Origin: Chloroflexota bacterium
GTDB lineage: Bacteria; Chloroflexota; Limnocylindria; Limnocylindrales; CSP1-4
Direction: 5' to 3'
Assembly (NCBI GenBank): GCA_012026785.1
Contig: VEOW01000101.1
Location: 1 to 42,084 of the forward strand
DNA length: 42,084 nucleotides
Part shown: positions 25,295-34,160 of the stretch, in pieces
How positions within the stretch are numbered: the first letter of the stretch is position 1
Layout of the letters: every line of letters starts with the position of its first letter
Translations under genes and position numbers: made by a program
The notes under the pieces: model-generated
Databases searched by the model: none
Seen by the model: the letters and a program-made list of their open reading frames with translations, nothing else
What the model was told of the DNA's origin: nothing

Positions 25295-28047
25295 GGATGA
25301 TCGAGCGGTGGTTCCCGTGCGCCGAGGTCAGCGACGCCTCCGAAAGCGGATGGGGCAGCGGCAAGAGCGAGAAGGCGCTGTTCATCTGGTTCGCGGCGAG
25401 GCCCCTCGCCCAGGCGAAGGCCGCCGTGATCACTAGCCTCCTGCCGTGGCCGGACGACACGCGGGAGCAGGAGCGACTCAAGGACCTGGTTCGCCGGGCG
25501 ATGACCGACCGGGACGCCGCGCACGATGAGCTCGTCCGGGAGCTTGCGAAGGCATATCCGAACGGCGCCTCGATGCTCGATCCTTTTTCCGGTCGGGCGA
25601 TGATCCCACTGGAGGCGGCTCGACTTGGCGTGAGGGCGTGGGGCATCGACTACGCGCCCGTCGCGACTCTCGCGGGGACCCTCCTCGCCGACTACCCGCT
25701 GCGTGATTGGTCAAGCGAGCCGCCCCTGCCAATCGGACCGCCACTCGGATTCGCGGAAGATCGGCTAACAGGTGATGTCGCGCGCGTCCTCGACGAGATC
25801 GGCCGCCGGTATGAGGCCTCCATGGCGGAGTTCTACCCGAAGATCAACGGTAAACAGCCATGGGGCTACCTGTGGGCGGTCACGCTGCCATGTCAGGAGT
25901 GCGGGCGTCGCTTCCCGGTGACCGGGTCGCTCGTCCTTCGGCACCCGCTACCTGCCAAGAAGGACCTAGGCCAGAGCTACCGCATCGCAGTCGACCGCGG
26001 CTTGGGGACGTTCCGCGCGGTCGTTCATGAGGGGCCGCCGATCGGCCAGCCGACGCTCGTGACGGTGACCCGTGGGGGCAAGGCGCAGCGCGGCAAGGCG
26101 GCCGTGTGTCCGTTCTGCGAGCACGTGCACCCCAAGGACGTGCACACTCGCCTCGCGGCCGAAGGCCTTGGCAATGACGCACTCCTTGTCGCCGCTGACC
26201 TTGACGACGTGATTGGCAAGGTATTCCGAGAGCCGACCTTCGAAGAGCGAGCCGCCGCTGAGGCCGCCACTGCCGCGCTCCGGAACGAATTGCCGTTCGG
26301 CTCCGGATTGCCGGCTGTTCCTGACGAGGCAATTCCCGACGGCGATTACGACACCGTGCGGCCATCGCTCTATGGGGCCGCTAGCTACGGCGAACTCTGC
26401 AACGACCGCCAGAGTCTGGGGTTCGTGCGACTATGCCGCGTTATCAACGGCTTCGCGGACGAGATGGGCGCGGCCGGGCTTAGTCAGGATTACCTAGCCG
26501 CTCTGGCGGGCTATGCGGCGGCCGGTTTCTGTCGGAAGCTCAAACGATCGACTCGAGGTGCCGCACTTCTGCCGATGCTCTATCCCACGAGTAACAGGGT
26601 TGCCGTCAACCACATCTTCGTCAATGAAGCCAGCATCGCCTTCAGTTACGACTACTTCGAGACAGGGCTCGGAGACGGACCTGGTTCCTGGCCGTCGATT
26701 GTTCACGACACGGTCGCTGTGCTTCGGAATCAGAGCATTCGCCGAGCGGGACGACCAGCGGTCGTACAGCGTGGAAGCTCCGTAGCGCTCCCACTCCCCA
26801 CCGCAGCTATCGATGTCGTGGTCACCGACCCGCCATATGACGACATGATCGACTACTCCGACGCCTCCGACCTCTTCTACGTCTGGCTAAAGCGCGCGCT
26901 CGTGTCCACGCATCCGGAGTTCGGGATGACAGCGGATCCGCGCGGGGTCCAGGAGAAGAGCGAGGAGATCATCGTCAAGCGGGGTGGGGCCGGCGTAGGT
27001 GACCACCGGACCCGCGAGTTTTATGACTCCATGCTCGCGAAGTCGTTCGCCGAGGCGCGGCGGGTAGTCCGCGACGATGGCGTAGTCACGATCGTCTTCG
27101 GTCACGGGGACCCCGAAGTCTGGCATCGGCTACTCGGAGCGATCACGGCTGGTGGCCTGTACCTGACCGGATCCTGGCCGGCCAAGACGGAGGCGGGCGG
27201 AAAGGCAGGCTCAGCGAACATCGTCACCACGCTGACGCTTTCTTGTCGACCCGCGTCGGCGAACCGCTCGGCTGGTCGGGTCGACGACGTCGACGACGAG
27301 GTTCGGCGCGAGGTCCGCGCACGCGTCCCCGAGTGGGAGCGAGCCAACCTCGCCTTGACCGACCAGCTCATGGCCTCGGCGGGGCCTGCCATGGAGGTTG
27401 TCGGCCGGTACTCTGCTGTGCTCGACCAGCTCGGCGAGCCGATCGACACAACTCGGTATCTCGTGCTGGCGCGCCGAGCCGTCGAGGAGGCAGCCGCGAT
27501 TAGGATCGAGGACCTGCCGCTCGAGACATTCGATGCCCGCACCCGCTTCGCGCTGTTCTGGGTTCGCCTATACGGCCGGGGAGTAGCTCCGAAGTCTGAG
27601 GCGCGTTGGCAGGCCATGGTCTCGGACATCGCATTGCCCGAGATCAATGACATCCTCCGAGATGGAGACGGCGGCAAGGGAGTGCGGATCGGGTTCGGGC
27701 GAGAGATGAGGGCTCCGATCGATGAGACCTCCGCCGTGATCGACGTCGCCCTCGCGATGGCTCGAGCCTGGCCGGAGGGACTCGCCGCTGTTGCCGAGGT
27801 CCTGGCCGCGAGTGGACGCGACGGCGAGGACCCGCACCTGTGGGCGGCGGTGGGGTTCTTGTCCGCGCGACTGCCTGACGCGGACGCAGATGTCCAAGCA
27901 TGGAATGGCATCGTGCGGGGACGGCGAACCGTCGCGTCTGCCACTCTAGGCGTCGTCAAGGAGCGCTCGATCAAGCTGGCCAGGCAGAAGCAAGCGGACG
28001 ATCAGATGCGACTCTTCGACCCGGTCGACGGAGGAGGCGAGGGATGA
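25291..28047 (+). CDS. Adenine-specific DNA methylase with Zn-ribbon (DUF1156 / COG1743 type)
   Basis: An 918-residue modification enzyme that would use S-adenosylmethionine to methylate DNA adenines. The DUF1156-like N-terminus (ERWFPCAEVSDASESGWG) leads to the AdoMet motif LDPFSGRAMIPLEAARLG (about 95-112). Two zinc knuckles follow, CQECG (about 200) and CPFCEH (about 273). The catalytic motif VVTDPPYDDMIDYSD lies near residue 510. The track's start at 25153 is inside the helicase. ATG 25291 overlaps the helicase stop as ATGA and begins the conserved N-terminus. Its pairing with helicase and ATPase genes is known from predicted defence islands; it may mark host DNA as self. Confidence 0.88.
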   Translation: MRMIERWFPCAEVSDASESGWGSGKSEKALFIWFAARPLAQAKAAVITSLLPWPDDTREQERLKDLVRRAMTDRDAAHDELVRELAKAYPNGASMLDPFSGRAMIPLEAARLGVRAWGIDYAPVATLAGTLLADYPLRDWSSEPPLPIGPPLGFAEDRLTGDVARVLDEIGRRYEASMAEFYPKINGKQPWGYLWAVTLPCQECGRRFPVTGSLVLRHPLPAKKDLGQSYRIAVDRGLGTFRAVVHEGPPIGQPTLVTVTRGGKAQRGKAAVCPFCEHVHPKDVHTRLAAEGLGNDALLVAADLDDVIGKVFREPTFEERAAAEAATAALRNELPFGSGLPAVPDEAIPDGDYDTVRPSLYGAASYGELCNDRQSLGFVRLCRVINGFADEMGAAGLSQDYLAALAGYAAAGFCRKLKRSTRGAALLPMLYPTSNRVAVNHIFVNEASIAFSYDYFETGLGDGPGSWPSIVHDTVAVLRNQSIRRAGRPAVVQRGSSVALPLPTAAIDVVVTDPPYDDMIDYSDASDLFYVWLKRALVSTHPEFGMTADPRGVQEKSEEIIVKRGGAGVGDHRTREFYDSMLAKSFAEARRVVRDDGVVTIVFGHGDPEVWHRLLGAITAGGLYLTGSWPAKTEAGGKAGSANIVTTLTLSCRPASANRSAGRVDDVDDEVRREVRARVPEWERANLALTDQLMASAGPAMEVVGRYSAVLDQLGEPIDTTRYLVLARRAVEEAAAIRIEDLPLETFDARTRFALFWVRLYGRGVAPKSEARWQAMVSDIALPEINDILRDGDGGKGVRIGFGREMRAPIDETSAVIDVALAMARAWPEGLAAVAEVLAASGRDGEDPHLWAAVGFLSARLPDADADVQAWNGIVRGRRTVASATLGVVKERSIKLARQKQADDQMRLFDPVDGGGEG

Positions 28048-30941
28048 CCGCGGCGGTGACGCCCTGGTGGAACGCGATGCGGTTGCGACGCGAGATCGTG
28101 GCCGGCTCCGGCGTCATCGACGATGTCCAGATGTCGCTCTTCAACGCCGTCCAGGGGACCGCAGGAGAGCGCCCGCCCTACGCGGACGCCTCCTACTACG
28201 GCGAGATCACGCACCCGAGCCCGAACCTCGTCGAGTTCGTCGCGCGGGTGGCCGTCCGCCTCGGGGGTAGGGGGCGATACACAGCAGCCCCGGCGCTCTG
28301 GCGACTCGACCAAGCGATGGGCGGCGGCAAGTCGCACGCCATGATCGGCCTCTGGCACCTCGCCGCCCACCCTGTGGAGTTCCGGGCCACTGACATCGGC
28401 GGCGCGGCGTGGGCGACGGCGTCGAGGATCATCGGCGGGCAGCTTCCCGCCGACCTCGACAACCCTCAAGTTGTCGTTCTCTCGTGCGACAACATGACAG
28501 CCGGGCGGGGGGACCCGTCGATCGACGGTCCCGCGGCGACGCTCTACGAGCGCTTCCTCTGGCGGCTGTTCGGTGGCGACCACTCGCTGTTCAAGCGCTA
28601 CCAGCCGCACTTCGCTGACAAGTCGAAGATTGCCGAGGCGATCGGCGCGATCGGACGGCCCGTGCTGATCCTCGTCGACGAAGTGCTCGACTACGTGCGG
28701 CAGCTCTCGCTGGCCGAGCACGGCGACCTCGCGACTCGGGACATGGCCTTCCTGCGTGCACTGACCGACACGGTCAACGACATCCCGCACGTCGCGATGG
28801 TGGTCGTGATGATCCGCTCCGAGGATGACTCGATCGTCCTCGACGCCGCCGGTCTGGCTCGTCGCCAGGAGATCGAGGACCTGCTCGTCCGCAACGGCAG
28901 GAAGACCACGGTCACGTCGAACACCGACTTTGCCGAGATCATTCGCCGGCGGCTTTTCGAGACGAGCGCGCCCGCGGAGGTGGTCGGCGCGACCAGCGAC
29001 CTATACGAGCGGACCATGAAGGGCACATGGGCCGAGCGAGTCTTCGCCCACCTGCCACGTCCGGCGAGTGGCGAGTTCGCAAGCGAGGTGGCCAGGTGCT
29101 ACCCGTTCCACCCTGCACTGATCCACCTCGCCGAGCAGGAGTGGGCGCCGGTCTCGGGCTTCCAGAAGGTTCGGTCGACCATACTCATCTTCGCGGCGAC
29201 GGCGTATGCGCAGTCTGAGCGCGGCCGGGCGGACGAGTGGGCACCGCCCCTCGTCGGGCCTGGCGACCTTCCGCTGTCCTCTCCCCAGGTCCGCGAGGCG
29301 ATCATCGGGTCCGGCCTCATCGCCGACGACAAGACCGCCGCCAACTATCGTCAGCTCGCCGCGACGGACATCGTCAGCGACGACGGTGATCGCGGCGCCG
29401 CGCGGCTGCTCGACATCCATCGGGCCAAGGCACCGTTTGCGGCCGCGAATCCGCGCGCCGCCGAGCGCATGGCCACGGCGCTCTTCCTGCTCTCCATCGT
29501 CGGCGCCCGGGCGCAGGGCCGGCAGGGGGCGACGGAGGGCGAGCTGAAGGCCGCCGGGTTCGTCCCGGACGTTTCGTTCGACGTGGCGCAGGCTGAATCC
29601 GTCCTCGCCGAGCTGGGCGACCCGGATGCCGGCCTGGCCGCGCTCGAGAAGATCGAGGGCCGAGGTGGGCAGCCGGCGCGCTGGTTCCTGTCGACCAGGC
29701 AGACGCTCAACATGCTGTTCCGGGCCGCTCGCTCGAGCGTCACGGACGATGAGCGCGACGAGGAGTTCGTGCGCGTCGTCGATCGGCTTGCCACGACTGG
29801 ACCCTTCAAGACGAAGCTGGTTGTCGAGGCCAAGGCCGAAGAGCAGGACCCGAGGCCGCTCCGCACGATCCTTGAGACGGCGAGCATCGACGATGCCCGC
29901 AACACGCGGCTTGTCGTCCTCGATCCGCGACGGTTCAGCTTCCTGAACGGGATCGACCACGAGACGCGCAGCGCGATCCGGGCAGCGATGGGCGTCGGAT
30001 CGGACAAGTTGCCGGTGCAGTGGGCGTCGTCGGCCGTGTTCGCGGTCGTCAACACTCAGCGGCGCCGCAACGCGCGAGCCGCGGTCACCGACTACGTCGC
30101 CTGGAGCCGCGTCGTGGACAACGCCGCAGTCAAGGCCGACGACGACATGAAGGTGGAGGGGGCGGAGAAGCGATCCGCGGCCCGCAAGGTCATGGACGAC
30201 GCGGTCCGCCGTGCGTACCAGCACATCGTCTACCTCGGCCGCGGCGACGGCGGCGAGGGCAGGGCCGACAAGGAGTTCCGGTTCGAGCAGGACAATCAGT
30301 CCGCTCTCGATGGCAGCATCGTCTGGGCCAAGTTGAAGGACCTCGGCAAGACGGTCGGCGTCGGCGAGTTCACAGCCAAGGCCCTCCTTCACAACTTGGC
30401 GGATGCCGACTACTCGCGCCCGCTGGACGAGGTGCGAGACCTCTTCTGGAACGCACCGCGGATGCCCCTGCTACCGGGTGGTGATGCCGACCTGCAGCGC
30501 GCGATCTTCGAGGCCGTACTCTCCGGCCAGCTGACCTTGGTGGGCGACGACGGGACCGAGCGCGTGGTCACGAAGGCGAGTGAGATCGGCGTCGGCTCCG
30601 CGTCGCTTCGACTCGCTCACCCTTCTGAGGTAGGGCCCGAGCCTTCCGAGGGACTGGAGTCAGGACCTCAGCCGGGTCCGGAGCTAGGGCCTGAGCCGGG
30701 CGGTTACGGCTCGACCCCGGATGTGCAACTGAAGGTCTCGCTGAACACGAACCTGGAGGACGTCGGTCGGAGATCGGCGGTGTTCAAGCTCCTCGACGAC
30801 CTTGCAGCCGCGGTCGACGGCCAGGAGGCGTCCCACATCCAGATATCGGTCAGCGTCGTGGTCCCCGAAAAGAGGGCCGAGCGCCTCTCGGGTCGTGCTG
30901 AGGCAGCGGGCGGATCGACAAGTTCGACGCCACTCGACTAA
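28044..30941 (+). CDS. DUF499 / COG1483-type large P-loop ATPase
   Basis: A 965-residue AAA-type ATPase. It starts at ATG 28044, overlapping the methylase stop, after a strong GGAGGAGG site. The track's earlier start lies in the methylase. Walker A is in LDQAMGGGKSHAMIGL (about 88-103, GGGKSH) and Walker B is VLILVDEVLDYVRQ (about 206-219). Near residues 870-890 there is a Pro/Glu/Gly-rich linker (PEPSEGLESGPQPGPELG), then a small C-terminal domain. Proteins of this type co-occur with the DUF1156 methylase and Snf2 helicases in predicted restriction-like systems. Its exact role, perhaps as a DNA-sensing motor, is unknown. Confidence 0.87.
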   Translation: MTAAVTPWWNAMRLRREIVAGSGVIDDVQMSLFNAVQGTAGERPPYADASYYGEITHPSPNLVEFVARVAVRLGGRGRYTAAPALWRLDQAMGGGKSHAMIGLWHLAAHPVEFRATDIGGAAWATASRIIGGQLPADLDNPQVVVLSCDNMTAGRGDPSIDGPAATLYERFLWRLFGGDHSLFKRYQPHFADKSKIAEAIGAIGRPVLILVDEVLDYVRQLSLAEHGDLATRDMAFLRALTDTVNDIPHVAMVVVMIRSEDDSIVLDAAGLARRQEIEDLLVRNGRKTTVTSNTDFAEIIRRRLFETSAPAEVVGATSDLYERTMKGTWAERVFAHLPRPASGEFASEVARCYPFHPALIHLAEQEWAPVSGFQKVRSTILIFAATAYAQSERGRADEWAPPLVGPGDLPLSSPQVREAIIGSGLIADDKTAANYRQLAATDIVSDDGDRGAARLLDIHRAKAPFAAANPRAAERMATALFLLSIVGARAQGRQGATEGELKAAGFVPDVSFDVAQAESVLAELGDPDAGLAALEKIEGRGGQPARWFLSTRQTLNMLFRAARSSVTDDERDEEFVRVVDRLATTGPFKTKLVVEAKAEEQDPRPLRTILETASIDDARNTRLVVLDPRRFSFLNGIDHETRSAIRAAMGVGSDKLPVQWASSAVFAVVNTQRRRNARAAVTDYVAWSRVVDNAAVKADDDMKVEGAEKRSAARKVMDDAVRRAYQHIVYLGRGDGGEGRADKEFRFEQDNQSALDGSIVWAKLKDLGKTVGVGEFTAKALLHNLADADYSRPLDEVRDLFWNAPRMPLLPGGDADLQRAIFEAVLSGQLTLVGDDGTERVVTKASEIGVGSASLRLAHPSEVGPEPSEGLESGPQPGPELGPEPGGYGSTPDVQLKVSLNTNLEDVGRRSAVFKLLDDLAAAVDGQEASHIQISVSVVVPEKRAERLSGRAEAAGGSTSSTPLD

Positions 30942-31126
30942 TGTTCCCCGCCGAATTCGCCTTAAGCCTCACGGACGTAGCAAGGGTTCCGTCTGCGGTC
31001 TGGATCCAGGTGAACAGGCTGGCACATGCGTTCCTCCCGCGCGTGAGGCCTCGATCGCGGCGGAGGCGCCCGGCCGTTCTCGCAGCCGCCGTCTCCGATC
31101 GCGTGAGGTTGGACCCCGGCCAATGA
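30941..31126 (+). CDS. Small ORF of unknown function, TAATG-coupled to the ATPase gene
   Basis: A 61-residue ORF whose ATG shares a base with the ATPase stop (TAATG). The first half looks like ordinary protein (FPAEFALSLTDVARVPSAVW, IQVNRLAHAF); the second half is arginine-rich. I do not recognise the family. It may be the N-terminal stub of a longer defence gene that lost its frame, or a genuine small partner. Downstream there is a second small gene on the same strand. Confidence 0.4.
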   Translation: MFPAEFALSLTDVARVPSAVWIQVNRLAHAFLPRVRPRSRRRRPAVLAAAVSDRVRLDPGQ

Positions 31127-31157
31127 CGACGGACGCGAGGAAAGTGGCGGGCTTCAC

Positions 31158-31517
31158 GTGAGGTCGTTGGCTGAGAAGCTCCACCCCGACCACTTCTCAG
31201 CGATGAGCGGCAAGATGGCCGCGATCATCGGATATGTCCTCGGCGAGTCCTGGACCGAGCCCGAGATCAAGGCAATGTCGGTGACGTCGGACGGCTACGT
31301 CACGTCGGAGAGCGAGTTCCTTGGCGAAGCGGCAGACCTTGATAGGAACATCCTGAACTTGCTCGTTGCGGCGGACCTGAGCGATGAGGAGCGGTCGGAG
31401 TTCGAGCGGCTGTACCGGGACCGCGTGGACGACTGGCGACCCGTGCTCTCGGGTCCCGCGCCTGCGACCGGCCGACTCATTCGGCCAGACTTCGGGGCAC
31501 CGGCCGCCCGCGCCTGA
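31158..31517 (+). CDS. Small hypothetical protein, last gene of the defence operon
   Basis: A 119-residue soluble, acidic, mostly helical protein (LAEKLHPDHFSAMSGKMAAI, then DLSDEERSEFERLYRDR). The start is GTG 31158 or ATG 31203; no clear Shine-Dalgarno site decides between them. I cannot name the family. It follows the methylase-ATPase genes on the same strand with a 31-base gap to the previous small ORF, so a role as an accessory subunit is plausible but unproven. No zinc, nuclease or membrane features are visible. Confidence 0.5.
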   Translation: MRSLAEKLHPDHFSAMSGKMAAIIGYVLGESWTEPEIKAMSVTSDGYVTSESEFLGEAADLDRNILNLLVAADLSDEERSEFERLYRDRVDDWRPVLSGPAPATGRLIRPDFGAPAARA

Positions 31518-31723
31518 CTCCTGGCGAAGACCTCGTCTCGCAGCCTTCGATGGAGCGGGACGCATTCGGGCGTTTCGCCTCGATCTCAACCGTCACGTCG
31601 CCGTCCGATCGGACGCAAACAAGGGAAAGCCGGTGGACTTATGAGTTGGGTGCCCGCCCGAACCCCCCGTCCACTCCTCTCGCCCCTCTGCTGCCGGTAC
31701 ACTAAACAATACACAAGACTCTC

Positions 31724-31752
31724 TTGAACACCGGCGACGCCGATGCTACGGT
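31724..31752 (+). promoter_or_regulatory. Possible promoter giving a leaderless antitoxin-like mRNA
   Basis: TTGAAC (31724-31729) and TACGGT (31747-31752) are separated by 17 bases. The ATG of the Phd-like gene is at 31760, seven bases after the -10 box, so transcription would start at or next to the start codon. No Shine-Dalgarno site precedes that ATG, which fits a leaderless message. Confidence 0.4.
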
Positions 31753-31759
31753 CGCTGGT

Positions 31760-32053
31760 ATGGAGCACGTCATCCCAAGCGGCGCACTTCGGCGACAACC
31801 CGGTATCTGCCTCGCCCGCGCCGCACAGGGCGAGACGTTCGTGGTCCTCCGGCACGGCCGCCCGATCGCCATCCTTCGGCCACCGCGAGACGAGGACGTC
31901 ACCGAGCGGCGCTCCGCCACGCTGCTTTGGCGGAACCTGCGGGAGTTGCTTTCCGAGGGACAGCGGAAGGCGCTGCTGATCACCTGGTACGGCATGGGAA
32001 CGGCCGTCCTTGAGCCGCTTCCGTCCAACTGGGAGGAGGGAGACGAGCTGTGA
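31760..32053 (+). CDS. Phd/YefM-type antitoxin-like protein
   Basis: From ATG 31760 the product is 97 residues and begins with a Phd/YefM-like fold: MEHVIPSGALRRQP, LARAAQGETFVVLRHGRPIA and ILRPP. The C-terminal part (WRNLRELLSEGQRKALLITW) would normally bind a toxin. The track's TTG at 31724 would start translation inside the proposed -35 box. No toxin such as Doc, RelE or PIN is encoded next to it. Its stop overlaps the next gene. It may act as a plain DNA-binding regulator of this locus. Confidence 0.6.
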   Translation: MEHVIPSGALRRQPGICLARAAQGETFVVLRHGRPIAILRPPRDEDVTERRSATLLWRNLRELLSEGQRKALLITWYGMGTAVLEPLPSNWEEGDEL

Positions 32054-32646
32054 TCGCTGCCGAGCTGCGGACGATGCCGATGCACAAGCTCCGGGACAAG
32101 GCCAGTCTGGCCATCGCCTACGCCGCGGCTGGCACACCGGTGATGGTTTTCACCCATGGCGACCCCTCGGCCGTCCTGATCTCGCCGGAAGAGACCGAAC
32201 GCTGGATCGCGATCGAACGTTCGCTCTCGGCGCTGCACGGGCTCGACGTGTACCCAGAGCTCGCCGATGACACCGCGAGCCTCGCTGCGGTCGTTGCCGG
32301 TCGCGAGCGTCCCAACGCGACCGCCATCAGGAGGCTCGCGCGCGAGGAGCGCCAGATCCTCGACATCCCGCGGACGATCGGGATCACCCACATCCAGCGC
32401 CGCCTTGCGTCGATCCTCGACGAGGTGGCCGAGGGTCGGCCGACGACGATCTACTCGTCGGGAGAGTTCGTCGGTGTCCTCATCACGCCCGCCGAGTACT
32501 ACCGCCTTCGCAAGCTCTCGCGGGTCGTGGCGTGGTTCCGGACCGCCGGGCTCGAGCTCGCGACTGCCGACGAAGCGGCGATCGCCGACTTCGTCCGCCG
32601 CTTCCGCGAGGGCCGCTCCTCGGCCGCCGAATCCGCGGCCGGCTGA
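32050..32646 (+). CDS. Tandem Phd/YefM-like two-domain protein
   Basis: A 198-residue protein with two successive Phd/YefM-like units. Unit one covers about residues 8-60 (MHKLRDKASLAIAYAAAGTP, VFTHGDPSAVLISPEE). Unit two covers about 110-155 (GITHIQRRLASILDEVAEGR, IYSSGEFVGVLITPAEYYRL). A single antitoxin is usually 80-95 residues, so this is a fusion or internal duplication. GTG 32050 overlaps the previous stop after GGAGGAGGG. No toxin gene follows; a VirB2-like pilin gene begins 14 bases later. A role as a double-headed operator-binding regulator for the secretion/pilus cluster is a reasonable guess. Confidence 0.6.
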   Translation: MIAAELRTMPMHKLRDKASLAIAYAAAGTPVMVFTHGDPSAVLISPEETERWIAIERSLSALHGLDVYPELADDTASLAAVVAGRERPNATAIRRLAREERQILDIPRTIGITHIQRRLASILDEVAEGRPTTIYSSGEFVGVLITPAEYYRLRKLSRVVAWFRTAGLELATADEAAIADFVRRFREGRSSAAESAAG

Positions 32647-32659
32647 GGAAGGCGACCGA

Positions 32660-33052
32660 ATGCGTCCTCGCGCCCGCGGCTTTGCGGCCGCTTACCTGCC
32701 GCTTATCGCCGGCTTCGCGGCGGCTCTCCTCCTGCTCACCTGGGCCGACCCCGCCCTCGCGGCCGACACCGTTCCGTCTGGCGCCCAGAAGGCGCTCGCC
32801 CCGGTCACCAAGATGATCGCGACGCTCGTCGCGATCGCGATCGGGCTCGGTATCGCGATCTGTGGTGCGGTCATCGTCTGGGGTGGCGTGGAAAAGACCC
32901 TCGCGGGCGCGAACACCGACGCCGAGCACCGCGCCCAGAAGCGCATCGCCAACGGCATCATGGGCCTCGTCTGGATGGTGCTCGCGGGCGTCATCGTCAG
33001 CACGATCACCGCGATCGCCGTCGCGTACGGCCTCATCGAGCAGCCGTTCTAG
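32660..33052 (+). CDS. VirB2/T4SS-pilin-like small membrane protein
   Basis: A 130-residue protein with a signal peptide ending near ADPALA-AD (about residues 29-36). Two hydrophobic segments follow: MIATLVAIAIGLGIAICGAV, and GIMGLVWMVLAGVIVSTITA. The polar loop between them has the pattern WGGVEKTLAGANTDAEHRAQ, followed by KRIANGIMGL. That layout is the one of TrbC/VirB2-like pilins of Gram-positive type IV secretion. The track's ORF at 32267 is in the same frame but extends far upstream; ATG 32660 follows GAGGAAGG. It is the first gene of the secretion/pilus run. Confidence 0.7.
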   Translation: MRPRARGFAAAYLPLIAGFAAALLLLTWADPALAADTVPSGAQKALAPVTKMIATLVAIAIGLGIAICGAVIVWGGVEKTLAGANTDAEHRAQKRIANGIMGLVWMVLAGVIVSTITAIAVAYGLIEQPF

Positions 33053-33065
33053 CGGTGTCGGCTCG

Positions 33066-34160
33066 ATGGTCACCCTCGCGCGACCCAGGCGGCCCGTACC
33101 ACAGGTAATCCTCCGGCTGACCGCGCCGGCGCCCATCGCGCCGCTCGCGCTGCTCCTCCTGGCCATGGCGCTCGGTGGCCTCGGTCTCACCGTTCTGGGC
33201 CGTTCGCCCAGCATGCCGGCGACCCCGGCGACCGTGATCGAGACCGAGGCCGCCCATGATCCGCACGGCGACGTGCCGCTCATCGGCGACCCGATCCGCG
33301 AATTGACGATCTGGTGGTCCGACCGGCTGGCCGACGCCAACAAGGGCGCCCTCGACAGCATGCGCGGCCGGGCGTTGACGCCGATCGACCCCTTGGAAGA
33401 CGCGGTCGTGCAGGACCTCTACGGCAAGATCCTGCTCGTCACGATCCCTTTGCTGACGCTCGGCGGGATGATCCTCGGCTACCTGATCATGACCAGCCGG
33501 ACGTCCGGCGAGTCGGCCTACACGGCGCGTGCTGTCACGCCGCGCTTTGTCGTCGGGGCAACGCTCTCGATCCTGGGGCTGTTCCTCGTGTCGGTCCTCG
33601 CCCAGTTCGTTATTGCGACCGATCTCGCGATGGTCGGCGTCTCGCTCCCCGATGGCGCCGTGGGCGATCCGCATGACTGGCCGGCCTCCGGCGGCGTGTT
33701 CACGGTGCTCCAGCACGCGTCCTTCGACCCGCGAGTTCCGGAGGGGCCCGGCAACTGGAACACCGGTGCCTGGCTGTCCGCGGGCCTCTCAGCGGCCGTG
33801 CTGCTGAACTTCGTTCAGATCCTGAACTCGGCGCTCGGGGGGTACGAGCGGCTGCTCGTTCTCGTCGGCCCGATCTGCCTCGCCGCCTACGCCCTGCCGG
33901 CCACCCAGCGGATCACGAACCTGTGGCTGCGGCTCCTGCTGGCGATCCTCTCGGTGCGCTTCGCCTGGACGATCGTCTTCGTCCTGTTCAGCGTCGAGTC
34001 GCTGGGTTACATCGGCTCCGACGGCAACCCGCCCACCGTCGCCGACACCAACTACCTCCTCGGGCTCGCGACCGGCGCGGCATTCCTCATGGTGCTGCTG
34101 GTCATCGTGCTCATCCCGCTGGCGCTGTCCCGATCGGGTCCGCTGCGGACCGAATCGTGA
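33066..34160 (+). CDS. Polytopic membrane protein, VirB6/TrbL-like
   Basis: A 364-residue protein with about seven membrane segments: LALLLLAMALGGLGLTVLG near 27-45, LLVTIPLLTLGGMILGYLIM, ILGLFLVSVLAQFVIATDLA, AGLSAAVLLNFVQILNSAL, LLVLVGPICLAAYALPA, LLLAILSVRFAWTIVFVLF and FLMVLLVIVLIPLAL. A 70-residue polar region lies between the first two. A many-helix protein placed between a VirB2-like pilin and a PrgI-like gene is what VirB6/TrbL looks like in type IV secretion loci. Sequence motifs are weak, so the call rests on topology and position. The stop overlaps the next gene as GTGA. Confidence 0.55.
   Translation: MVTLARPRRPVPQVILRLTAPAPIAPLALLLLAMALGGLGLTVLGRSPSMPATPATVIETEAAHDPHGDVPLIGDPIRELTIWWSDRLADANKGALDSMRGRALTPIDPLEDAVVQDLYGKILLVTIPLLTLGGMILGYLIMTSRTSGESAYTARAVTPRFVVGATLSILGLFLVSVLAQFVIATDLAMVGVSLPDGAVGDPHDWPASGGVFTVLQHASFDPRVPEGPGNWNTGAWLSAGLSAAVLLNFVQILNSALGGYERLLVLVGPICLAAYALPATQRITNLWLRLLLAILSVRFAWTIVFVLFSVESLGYIGSDGNPPTVADTNYLLGLATGAAFLMVLLVIVLIPLALSRSGPLRTES

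Noticed and set aside
29001-30392. 463-residue minus-strand ORF antisense to the DUF499 ATPase
   Set aside because: The sense frame carries Walker motifs; the antisense ORF is compositionally biased and has no ribosome site.
22109-31517. Full DISARM system
   Set aside because: The helicase and the methylase are DISARM-like, but no DUF1998 protein, DrmA-type helicase or PLD nuclease is present in the window. I call a related or partial module only.
31760-32646. Type II toxin-antitoxin operon
   Set aside because: Both genes look like antitoxins; no RelE, Doc, PIN or HipA-like toxin ORF is found on either strand nearby.
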